NCBI GenBank assembly: GCA_030674155.1
Contig: CM060318.1
Coordinates: forward strand, 85,856,865 to 85,920,864
Length of the DNA: 64,000 bases
Reading direction: 5' to 3'
DNA from: Stramonita haemastoma
Lineage: Eukaryota > Mollusca > Gastropoda > Neogastropoda > Muricidae
Part shown: positions 34,501 to 46,919 of the stretch, piece by piece
How positions within the stretch are numbered: position 1 is the stretch's first letter
How the letters are laid out: every line of letters begins with the position of its first letter
Translations under genes and position numbers: made by a program
Notes under the pieces: generated by a model
What the model was told of the DNA's origin: nothing
Databases searched by the model: none
The model's input: the letters and a program-made list of their open reading frames with translations, nothing else

Positions 34501-37500
34501 ACAGACATAAATAAAACCCATGTGAAAACTGAGTAGATTGGTTGTAAAAAAACAAAAAATGATTAAGAAAAATCTGACCAAATCCAGTCAAAACAAAAAT
34601 TATGCACATATCAAAATTTGTTAAAAGTGCACATGTGTAAAGATACAAGGGATGACTGAAGAGTTTTGAGCGTCAATAAAAAAACGGCACTTTTCATCCT
34701 TAGTTCAGTACTTTCATTTTTGAACAACCCAAGCTTGTTCTAACGGTGCAGCGGCAAGTTGATCTGTGTGGTGTAGAACCCCCAGACTGACCTTCCAAGA
34801 CCTCCACCACAGCCTTCATGACCTCAGTGGTGTTGCCACCAACCAAGGATTTCTTCAGTCGTGTTGGGGGAACAGGTGGAAGTCTTACAGGGAAACACCT
34901 GGCAAGTATGGTGTTTGAAGCCATGTTGATGGATGGATGCCGTGGCAGTCCCTGACGTGTGTTAGAGTCCAAATGATCTTTAGTAAAAGATCAGGATTGC
35001 GCGACTGTTTTTCTTCCTGGCCTCACTGCTGCTATGAGGAAACAAAACACCTCTGGTGAACATCTCTGGCCTCTTCTCGTTGATGTTCCCATACAGCACA
35101 GGCACCGCAAGAGATGAGAAAAGATCTGTTCCCAGTGACTTAGCTTATGCCACACTTATAAACATCTGCAAACAACCAATCTGTATGAATCCTTCCCTCC
35201 AAAAACCCAGAGGTGGTGACTGTATGGCCACTCTCTAAATCATCTGCAAACAGCACACTATAAATCTCCCTCCAAAAACCCAGAGGTCGTGACTTTTTCC
35301 CCAGCAAAACAGCATGACCTTGGCCTTCTTTGGATTTGGCAAGAAGGGATGCTGCTACGCTTTGATTGTGCTTATGTCTCTGACTTTTAGTGATGGACCC
35401 AGCTCTCATCCATGGTGATAAGACATGACAGAAAAATGTCAATGTCTGCTTCAAACAATTTCCAAAATGTCGGTAGACATTGTCCAGCAAGCACATTGTG
35501 CTCAGCAGTTAAGAGATGAAGCACTCGGTGACATTTGACTGTCCAGGCTCCTGTATTTGAATGTTTACAATGTTCGAGATGTTAGGTCTGCACACTTGAT
35601 ACTGAATACATGATCAACATTTTTCCATGATCCTTTCAAGAGCAAGGGCAAGCTTTTCTTTGGTGATGGCACTTGCTTGTCTGCCTGACCTTGGGTCATC
35701 TTTCTGGCATGCTCCTGCTCTTTCCCCCGGTGTTTGACTGGGGCATGTAAAGGAGTATTGCAAATTCAAGTATTCACCATGTTCTCGTGAATTTGGAATA
35801 GTTTCGTGCCTGTCAAATGCAGGTATTTCATTACAGACAAGTGCTCGGTTTTCTCCATTTTTGGGTAAAAACTGTGATTCCTGCTTCCCTGAAAGCTCTG
35901 CAAAGATACAAGAGAATGAACAGGGTCATGATTCAAAACTTTTTAGTCACCCCTTATAACAAAATACAATTTATGTAGCTTGACTGTTTACCTTGATATT
36001 TATTGCAATATCTTGTTAATACCAAGCTTTGGTCGTAATCTTTTTTGCAAAGAAACAACTTTTGTGAATATTTACTTTACCACGTATAAGTTAATCTTTG
36101 AAAATATGTTTCGCATCAGACATAGAAAAAAACCATGCATAGCTGTTTTCAAAATTTTTTAATTTGACATGATGACTTTTGCTGAGATGGTCAGAGAAGT
36201 GTGCATGCACAGTTACACATTCCTTGCAGCGCTACTCCTTGCTGCTCAGAGTGAATGTTCCAGCATGTCTTTTTCTATCTGTCTTGTCATATCTCAGCAA
36301 CTGTCCATGTTCAACTGCAATTAGTGTAAACGCACCCTTAACTAAGGTGATTTAAGAAATCACAAAAGAAAACCTGACTTGGTGTGTCACTCACATGTCA
36401 GTGTCATGTTTTATCATTGTCACGGCATTTGTAGTCATTGGTTATGTTGTCAAGGCTGTAGGTGTGCGATCAGATGAAGGATTATAATTTATGTATTATT
36501 AAAGCCAACTTGTGGCTGAAAGCAACGCCAGAGCTGCGATCTTACCTCTTCTGTGCAACTCTGTTCGGCTTGATGGTACTTCATTCTGCTGTTCTGCTTG
36601 CCTGAAACTTAATCGTTTAAATTATAGGTGATCACAGACAAAGAGCATCGTTCACACAGATACACAGCTGTGGATAGCTGCTGTGTCACAGAGTATCGTT
36701 CACACAGATACACAGCTGTGGATAGCTGCTGTGTCCATTGCCCTTGTGCGTTCAGTGATCAAAGCTGTCAACCATTCTGCTTTCAGGAGAATATTGTTAT
36801 TGTTCACCACACTTTATTTTACTGCTATACTTGCAAATAATAATGTATGCAATCAAACAAAAGCATATCATTCACAAGAAATAAAAGTGTACAGTTCACA
36901 CCCATCTGCATGGCTTCTATGTCTTTAGTCATTCTAGCCAATCAAAAATGCCCAGTGCTTAATTCATATTCACTGTCTTTGAAGATCTCAACTGCACAAG
37001 TGCAGTGATTTTCAGCGCTGTCTGATCTTGTCTGAAATGTAAAAGGATCCAACAGACTTGAGCAGCTTCAAAATGGGAGTCTCATTTTTATTTGATCACT
37101 TTCCAAAAGATTAGCATCCAGACCTCTCTCTCCTTTCAGAATGGAGAAGAGTCACCTTGGACTGGATGTTGAACCCAAGATATCTTGCTTTCTTGATGGA
37201 TGCTTTTGCTTGTTTCATAGGGTTTTTCCCACTTGTTCTGTACTTGGACATTTTTTATAGGAAGCATCTATCTGTACATGAACTGTCCATCACTTGCCAC
37301 TGTGGCAGAATGCAGATTACAAAATGAACTGGCATGTTCACCAGTATCAGAAATAAACAGAATCTGATCAGCAGCAACTCAAGTCTAAATTTCAGTTGCC
37401 AAACATGCTGTGTGTCACAGTTTATCATGCACAATATGCAAGTTAATGCAATTGCAGTATTATCTAGAGAGGGTTTAAAATTAAAAAAAAAAATCAATTG

Positions 37501-39575
37501 TTTCTTGATGGCAAGCAGAACATGTCAGGCAAGCCTTCTAAATTTGTTTGCAATTCACTTGAAATAATAATAATAAAAAAATCAGAGTTATCTATGCTTA
37601 TGCCTCTGACTTGATTTGACATTGAGGACATTCAGCACTGACAGCCATGACAGTCTGACAGTGCTTCAAGGATCATCAGCAGTGGTACATTCATTTTCAG
37701 GGTGTCAGACTCCAGGAAATATTTTGTGATCTCTTAAAGGCTTTAAGGTCATCATTAATCATATTTCACAAAAGAACAAGGAAACTTCCTAAACTATAAA
37801 CAACTTTTTCGTAAAACACTTGATCAGGTTGAAATATCCACAGATCCCCTTCAAACAAATCACGTGCTGCCAAAAAAACTGAACTGTCGAGAACCTTTGT
37901 GTGTGCCAGTTTGCACGCATGTATACACACATTGTATACCTGTATGGGTACAACTACTGCATGCCCCTTCTATTCCCCCCTCACCACACATATAGATTAG
38001 TTAGTGGTTCATGTAACCAAGTGGTTCTGACTTGGGTTTACCACCTTAATCAGGCCATTTTACCGAGTTCAATGAAAAATCAGCAACAATATAAAGGTGA
38101 TCACATCCATTGTTATGAATGAAAGATACACATCATACCAGTCACAGTCAAAGCGTATTTCTCCTAAGACTACGACATTAAACAGAATCAGCACAGCTGA
38201 TTGCCACAGATGTTCAATTTATTTGACTAAAAAGCAGGTCAACTGATGTATGCAGAAGTTGAGGTAAGTTGCCTTTTTATTTTCACATCCTTTAAAAAAA
38301 TTGTGGGTGTAGGTAGCTTTGGCATTTATTTTTATGTTCACTTCTATGTCACCATTGTTGTATCAATAGTGCTGCCAGTCATCGGAACAGTGTATCCCCC
38401 AAAGTTGGAATGTGGCGACCTTCGTGATGGGCAAAAATGGTTGCCCACACAAAATCTCGCCATGGGTGAACCTGTGAACTTTTGCTGTCGTGTGGCAATC
38501 CCAATATAATATTGTGCCAGCAGTCCACAGCAATCAGAGATCACCAGCTCTACAAAGACCCTGCTCTGGAAACAAAGCAGTCCTGTGGTGATCATCACAT
38601 GGTGATCATCCATACAGATTTGTCAGTCACTGGCTGTAGCTTGTCACACATCAAGCCTGGTGTCTGTCTCAGCTGCAGCTACTGCTGTATCTCTGCAAAC
38701 CCTACCTCTTTTTTTTGGGGGGGGGTGGGTTTCCTGATTTATAACACAAACTTAGGCCTACACAGATCACAGGCATGGCATTACTGAAGGCTGAGAAGCA
38801 GATCCTAAGGGTTTTTTTTTTTTTCAGATTCTCAGCTAGAGCTCTGAGGTTCAGCAGTGGTGAGATTTTTGTGTATGCAACTTTATCCCCCCACCAGTTA
38901 GGCAGCTGCATACTAATGGTGTCTGAGCAAGACATCTGTGTGTGTGCATGTGGGTTTTTTTTTCTTGTCCATTCCTATCGACATGGAATGGCCTTTTCCA
39001 GATGTTGACAGTGTTGCATGCATTCGCTCACAGTGCCTCAGTTAATACTAATAGTCTCATTCGAAGGACTTTGACATTCTGTTCAATTTTGTTGAAAAAC
39101 TGGGAAGAAAGGTCAAGGCTGGGAATTAAACCCAGACCTCATGTTTTTCTTGTCAGGCAGTTGAATATCTGAACCATCCTGCCACTTTCCTCCTTAGACC
39201 CTTAGCTTACTTTGAGGAAGGATGAATAGATGCAGGAATGTATATTGTTAGGTATTTTGGGAGGGGGGTAGAGGGGGGTATTTTTTCAATTTTATGTCAC
39301 TTAAAGCAATAGTGGTGTGTATGGTAAAGTTTGGTTTTCAGACTATTTGACATCCACTTTGAATAGTATAATTCCTGGCAAATATATCCTATTGTTTAAT
39401 TCCTATTTTTCTTTGTTGCTTTTTAAATTTTTTATTAGTGTTCACAACAGTTGAGCTTTTTATTTTGAAATCACATACACATAGGTTGCTTGTGCACATG
39501 CAGATTATTACTGTGTCCATTGTATTTTTGTGCACATTCAGTTACATGATTGTGCAACTTAGGCTTGCGCGTGCG

Positions 39576-39606
<31 letters not shown>

Positions 39607-39963
39607 CTTTTTTTGGGGGGGGGGGGGGGGAGCTAATTACGACTTTTTTCTCAGGTGAAGTTACCTCACATTTTTTCTTTGGAATTACTGTTTTTGTTAA
39701 GAATTGTTAGAACTGCATTTTCCTTTTTGTTCATTGTAGTTTATTAGGTAAGTAATGTTAAGGGTTTTTAAAAATTATTTTTTTATCAATCCACGTGTAG
39801 GCACTATTGATCCTCTGAAATTCCATCTTCCATACATTACCAACTACGCCCTCTTCCCCTGACATTCACAACACCTTCCCCCTCTGTCTTTCTTTGTCTT
39901 TGTCTCTCTCTCCCACATTTCCGTCTAATATCACAATTTGTGAAAAGACGTTAAAAGAAATTG

Positions 39964-40010
<47 letters not shown>

Positions 40011-43000
40011 CGGATGAGACTTTAAACCGAGGCCCCGTGTGCGAACGCACGCAGAACATCTTGCGCACACGTTAAATCCTGTTCCGCTTTTCGTAAGAGT
40101 AGGCCATCGTGTGCCGGTGGGAACAGATGACAATATTTACAAAACTGCATACACACGGGGACCAGATGAAAAAAAGCACATAATAAGATAATTGCTTATT
40201 CTGTTATCCTCGATATAAAAGAATAAATAAATAAATAAATAAAAATAAATAACACACACACACACACACACGCCACACACATGCTTCTGTAAGGTTCTTT
40301 GTGTGAGTGTTCATTGCGTGATCCTTGGATTTCTTTTTCAGCTCTGCCCTAGTTGAAACATGTAGCGTGGAGGAAACCTTCAACTACCTGTGGTTTACGA
40401 CCAAATCTTATCAACAACAGTGACGGATACTGAGCTCAGTCCAGAATGACTGGAAAGGTACATACAGTGTTGTTTCTTTTTTTCAAGATTCCATTTTGAC
40501 CATGCTCAGTTATTTTGAAAAACAATTAATTGTTTCTTACATTACTACGCATATGATAGATTGGAAAGTTACTAGTGCTTTGTTTTTTGTCTTTTATTAA
40601 TCACAGGCAGACAGTTGTGATAGATTGTTTAATATTGCATGGAAATCAGAGTGTTGTTTGTTTTATTGCACATATATTCTTTCTTCTTGCATGGAAAATC
40701 AGAGTGTTGTTTGTTTTATTGCACATAATATTCTTTCTTCTTGCATGGAAAATCAGAGTGTTGTTTGTTTTATTGCACATATATTCTTTCTTCTTGCATG
40801 GAAAATCCACATATTGTTTGTTTTTATTGCACATATATTCTTTCTTCTTGCATGGAAAATCCACATATTGTTTGTTTTTATTGCACATATATTCTTTCTT
40901 CTTGCATGGAAAATCCACATATTGTTTGTTTTTATTGCACATATATTTGTAACAGAGTGCAGATATTTGTATGCCGCGACTCTGTTACAACTTCTCGGCA
41001 ACGACAGCACGGTCAGACAGTGGGAATGTGGCCTCTAAAAAGAGGCTGCATAAATACTACATTTTACCGCTACGGGCAAAGTGCATGCAGAGGACGGTTT
41101 TCGACCAACCCCCAACGATACAGAACATCGCACAATTCACAGGTGTTGATCTAAATTTAGATCCACGACGCTGCGATTGGCTGTTCCCATCGCATGGGAA
41201 GTAATCTAATTACCGCCCCGCCACATCCACCACCGCTGACTTTGTGCCGCGTCCCGAGGCACAGTGGGTACTGACCAGCGTATTTGACGCTCAGATCAGT
41301 AGCACCAAGTTCTTTCCATCCTGCTCGCAGCGCCACTTTGTAACAGAGTGCAGATATTTGATCTGCCGCGACTCTGTACAACTTCTCGGCAACGACAGCA
41401 CGGTCAGACAGTGGGAATGTGGCCTCTAAAAAGAGGCTGCATAAATACTACATTTTACCGCTACGGGCAAAGTGCATGCAGAGGACGGTTTTCGACCAAC
41501 CCCCAACGATACAGAACATCGCACAATTCACAGGTGTTGATCTAAATTTAGATCCACGACGCTGCGATTGGCTGTTCCCATCGCATGGGAAGTAATCTAA
41601 TTACCGCCCCGCCACATATTCTTTCTTCTTGCATGGAAAATCCATATATTGTTTGTTTTTATTGCACATATATTCTTTCTTCTTGCATGGAAAATCCACA
41701 TATTGTTTGTTTTTATTGCACATATATTCTTTCTTCTTGCATGGAAAATCAGAGTGTTGTTTGTTTTTATTGCACATAGAAATTGGGAAGTGATCCCTTT
41801 GCTTCTTACTGCATACAGACAGTGGAACAATCAGCCACAGACAGGTAGTAGTAACACCTGTATTTTGGTATTGGCCATTTTGACTGAAGGAGTGACATCA
41901 ATAGCCACTGCCACTGATAAACATGTAAGTTTCATAAGCAAACAAGTGAACCCATACTATAACATAACCAGCTGATGTTCCTTGTTCTAGTTTGCTTGCT
42001 TTACTGCTAGCCTTGTTGTTTTTTTTTGTTTTTATTTTTAAATGTGAATTGAGTTTGCCATTGAAGTCAAGAGAATACTTAAAAAATTATTTTTGTCATT
42101 GTTGTCCATTCTCTCTGTTTTACCAAAGGTGCAAAAGAGAAGTTTGAGAAAGAAGGGGTGAAAAAGGAGGCGGCAGGAAAGAAGGCAGCAGACAGCCCAA
42201 AGCCGTCCCCTAGAGACTCTGAGTCCTCACCTGCTGGAAAGCGCCCTGCCAACACCAGCGCAAAGCGACCACAGGCAGTGACTGGGGGAAAGCGGCCGGC
42301 AGACGCAGGCCACAGGCAGTCAGCAAACACAGCATCGGGGGCAGGAGGGGGAGGAGTGGGGCCGGCCAAGCGAAGCAAGGGCTTCACCAGCCAGGGACGC
42401 TCCCAGGAGGCAGGCCGGGGCCGGGACAGGGGAGGAGCCCCTGCCTCACGAGGAGGGCCGTCCCGCGGAAGGGGCGGACGGGGGGGAGCTCCAGGCATGG
42501 GACGTCACCCAGGCCGGCCCCTGCTACCCGACCCCAACACCCCCAAGAGGGGAGGGGAGGGTTTGCTGCCCCTGCCGGGTCCCCCTCCCCCTCCCCCTCC
42601 CCCCGACTCCTCCATGCTGGGGGGCATGGGGGACGGTCTGCTGCCCCACCCCGACATCCTGCCTGGCCAGCCCCCGCCCCTGCTGGGTGTGCCCGTCAAC
42701 CCCACCTCCAAGGGATGTGAGTTTTTCTGTTGTGTTTTCTCTCCTCCAATAGACAGTGCTGCATAATGAAGGGAGGAGGAGGTGTTGGTTTTGAAGGTGG
42801 AAGTGGATGTTACAGGAGCCACTGAAACTGAATGAGGTGACAGCCCTGACATGGCTTTTGTGGTCAGTGGGGTTATGTTTAAACAATATGGAAGGGTACA
42901 AGTGATGAGCCCTGGAAATGGTTTTGATGGACTTGTTTGTAGTCTTTTTTTATATGCTGTTCCTCGGCTCGCTGTGAAGTTCACCAATGGTGAGAATTTT

Positions 43001-46000
43001 GTGTGTACATGCTATCATTTTTTTTTCCTCATTGTTTAAGTGGTCACTTTCAAACTTCAGGGAAGATGCAGGTATGTTTTTTTCATACATGAATGTGTTC
43101 ATTTTGTATCTGTTTTTTGTTTTAACTTTTGAACTTTAAGAATCTTCCAAGAAATCATCCCGTTTGGTTTGAAGATATTCAGTTGTTATCAGTCTAAACA
43201 TATGAAAAGGGTTGAAAAAAGCAAAAGAACCACAAAGTCAGAAAAGCTATATTCTTCAGAGGTGCATGCTATTCAGCAATGTGAGGAAGAAAGTGTGGCC
43301 GATGGAGATAACCCTACAGACCAAGCTGTACAGCCCACAAGAGGAGCTGGAAAGGACATGCCATTATTTTTCCCAGATACATCTGACAGCATAAAAGCGA
43401 ATAAGAGAAGAAGAAGAATAGCTACCAGAGTGTTGGGTACATGGTTGCATACGCAAAATCTCACCATTGGGGAACCTCGTAGCTCAAGCCCAGGAACCAG
43501 AACAAAGTTGGAAAAGCAAAAGCGTTTATTTCATTTTTGTGATAACTCTCTGTATTTTTTGTTAAAAAATTTTGAGACCGGTGAAAGATTTTCCAATATG
43601 GAGCTGGATGGATGTGAAAAGTTATCAGAACAGGGGTTTATGAGATTTCCTTTCTGTGAAGAGAGTTTGTACTTGCCATTCTGTAATTGGTTTAAGCGTG
43701 AAATAATGTTTCACATCACACACTTAAGCACACACCTACACACTTGTGCGTTTATGCATGCACACACATGTACACAAAATGAGTATTATGCCTACTAGTT
43801 AAGCTGCATTACTCAAGTTGAATGTGATACCAGAAGTCTTGAGCAGATTAAATCTGGGTGTAATATATCACAAGTACCCACATTTGTTCCCTTCCAGAAT
43901 AGTTCTATGTAATTAGGCGATACGTAAACTTGATGTGCTTGAAGTGTGAGGCTTGTTTTCAGTGATGGAGGGAGAGCTGATGGGGCCTCCAGAATCAGAC
44001 TACCACTCGTTGGAGCTGAAGGAGATTCAGCACCAGCTGGAGAGCAGAGTGATGGAGACGCGGGCTCAGCTGGAGACCCACCTGTCCAAGCTGGATCATG
44101 CCTACATGGCAGGACTGCCCCCCAAACCTCGCAGACCCATGGTAAGTTACATGGCAGGACTACCTCCCAAACCTCGCAGACCCATGGTAAGTTACATGAC
44201 AGGACTGCCCCCCAAACCTCGCAGACCCATGGTAAGTTACATGGCAGGACTACCTCCCAAACCTCGCAGACCCATGGTAAGTTACATGACAGGACTGCCT
44301 CCCAAACCTCGCAGACCCATGGTAAGTTACATGACAGGACTGCCTCCCAAACCTTGCAGACCCATGGTAAGTTACATGACAGGACTGCCTCCCAAACCTC
44401 GCAGACCCATGGTAAGTTACATGACAGGACTGCCTCCCAAACCTCGCAGACCCATGGTAAGTTACATGGCAGGACTGCCCCCCAAACCTCGCAGACCCAT
44501 GGTAAGTTACATGACAGGACTGCCCCCCAAACCTCGCAGACCCATGGTGTGTTCAGGAGTCACTTTTTCATCTCACATCCTAGCTGAGTAAACCCATCAG
44601 AGGCTTTTTCGTCAATTAGATAATGCTGTAAGTCAACATGATACAATGTATGATGCTGTCAACAAAAGTGTGTCCACTTTGACTTCTGTCAGTTTACTGG
44701 GTTCGCATGCTCCTTGAAATTTTTTGAATTTTAAAACCCCTTTTTTAAGGCTTTGAATTCGGTCGAAAATGACCAAAATGTTGATCTATGAGAAAATCCT
44801 TGAAAACCCTTGAAAATCAAGACATCCATATTCTAAGCATGATGATATGCTTAAGTTACATTTTTGCCTAAAAAAAGGTTATTTGCTATAACACAAATAC
44901 AAAGAAACCAACATGAGTACAACTGGTGCATACACTTGTCACTAAATGATCTTATCTGCTGATTTTGTACATCAGGGAAGCAGACATGATAAGTGATAAT
45001 TGTGCTTTTACCTTTCACTTACGGCCATTTCATTTCATAGCATGGCACACTGTTTTTTTCCCCACTACATCACCTTGTCAGGGATGAAAAGTTTGCTCCT
45101 TTGATTTAACCATGAAAAAAAATGCTCATGCTTCAAGGAGCTGCACCCTCCAACCCACCCTCACCTTATTATCAAAGATTGGCAGCTATGCATATTTATT
45201 GCCAATTTCATTTTGTCTGGCATTCAGTGATAGAGCTAAATGTTACAAATGTAAAACAGCATGAAGTGCACCTCTGGGTTTCAAAAAAAGATTAGAATTT
45301 CATACTGAGAAGTCTGTATGAACCCTGAGTGTACCTTTGGCTAGTATTCTTTTCATTGCAGAGTCTTATTCCTGCTCATCACTATGCATGGATTAAGTGA
45401 AGTAATTTTATGTTAAGTTAGAATACAGTATACTAGCTAAACACAAAGTATACTTGGTTTAATACATCTTTTTTGAGGCCTTGCTTCATCTGTAACAAAA
45501 CTCTTTTTATATACTTTTTTCTGTTAAACTTGATTTTTGTCGTTATTGCTATTCTGTTACCTCTGTTTTAGTATTAATGAAGATACTCAAGATAAATGTA
45601 ACTCTACACCGTTTTTTCCAAAACAAAAAAAATCCCTTGCAAGATAATTGAAATATTGATATGTGTAGCACAATCATAATGTCAGAAGGCTACACACTGT
45701 ATTGGCATTGAACATTTTGTTGTTTGTTTTCGCTTTAACATCTTCCACTTTAAATGATATTGGATGATAAATGAACGTCCTGTATTGATGAAGATGTATG
45801 TGCTTTATGAGTGAATATAACCTGCAATGCAAGGTAAAAAAAACAAAACAAAAACAAAAAAACACACAAAGTATGGAAAACAGCTTTTCTCAGTGGAGAT
45901 TAAAATTGCTCAGAAATGATTTTTGTTTTTCTCAGAAGTGATGGGATTTTTTGTTTGGAAAAGAAATTTTTTTTTTTAACTTTTTATATTTTTACTCATT

Positions 46001-46710
46001 TTCAAAATCTGATATTGTGAAAATGCAGCTGAGCTGTTGAAAATGAATACAGCTATCTTCCTGATAATTATGTTCACCAGTCTAAAGATATGTCACATTG
46101 GGTATTTTCTTTGCTCACCATCACAAGAACACTGTTAGAGTCAACTGTCATGCAGTCACACATTAGAAGAAAGACCTAACTGAAAAGAGATTGTTCAAAA
46201 TAGTAAAATTGCCAGTGAAAATGAATGATTGAAAGTAAAACTAGCTGAAAAGAGATTGTTCAAAATATTAAAAGTGCCAGTGAAAACAGAGGATTGAAAG
46301 TAAAATACAAAAACAAGAAAAAAGAAAGAAAGTAAGGTGCCTGTGTGCAGGACTACCTGGAGGATCAGGAAGCAGGGCGGGATGCCTACAGACGGCCGTT
46401 GTTGCCGGGGGAGGGGGCCCCGCTGCTGGCAGACCGGCAGGACTGGCGGGCAGAGCCTGACGACTACCGCCGCCCCATGCCCCCCCCACCCCCAGTGCCA
46501 CCTCTGCCCCCACCCTCATCATCGTCAGGGCTCCTGCCCCGCGGCTATGACTCCGTGAGTGCCCACAGCAGACCCAGACGGGAAGAGGACTACGCTGATG
46601 CTGGGTAGGGGAGAGTGACTGGAGCGTGGTGTGGAGGGTTTACAACCCACCCTTCTGAGGGAAGGGAAGATACCTCCATAGGGAATCTTGGGGAGCTCTT
46701 TCAGTATAAA

Positions 46711-46747
<37 letters not shown>

Positions 46748-46839
46748 AAATTATATTAAATAGTGTCCCCATCTTATGGAAATTCTGTGCAAGAAATGTC
46801 CCCATTTTTATCACTCCCTTTGTTTCTGACTTTCTTCGT

Positions 46840-46919
<80 letters not shown>

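Larger units (their letters stand above)
40948..41616 (-). mobile_element. TRIM-like miniature LTR retroelement
   Basis: Two 278-bp direct repeats (40948-41225 and 41339-41616) flank 113 bp. Read on the minus strand each repeat begins TGTGGCGGGG and ends CTGTTACA (TG...CA). Three bases after the 5' LTR comes TGGCGCTGCGAGCAGG, which has the form of a tRNA primer-binding site; a purine-rich GGTGGTGGA precedes the 3' LTR. TATT is duplicated at 40944-40947 and 41617-41620. There is no coding capacity. The LTRs differ at about three sites (near 40968 and 40989), so the insertion is recent. Confidence 0.85.
40638..41780. repeat. 54-bp tandem array, interrupted by the TRIM-like element
   Basis: TTCTTTCTTCTTGCATGG with a TTGTTTGTTTT(T)ATTGCACAT spacer repeats with GCATGG at 40638, 40689, 40743, 40796, 40850 and 40904, and again from 41621 to 41780. 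The interruption is exactly the insertion at 40948-41616. The ORFs across it on both strands are repeat artefacts. Confidence 0.92.

Noticed and set aside
40575..41154. Overlapping ORFs on both strands (Phe/Leu/Trp-rich and Asn/Lys-rich)
   Set aside because: Created by the 54-bp tandem array; a unit length divisible by three keeps frames open.
43169..43798. 209-codon plus-strand ORF between gene B exons 5 and 6
   Set aside because: Runs across an inverted interspersed repeat, ends in CA-rich sequence and lacks any motif. Phase and signals do not fit gene B.
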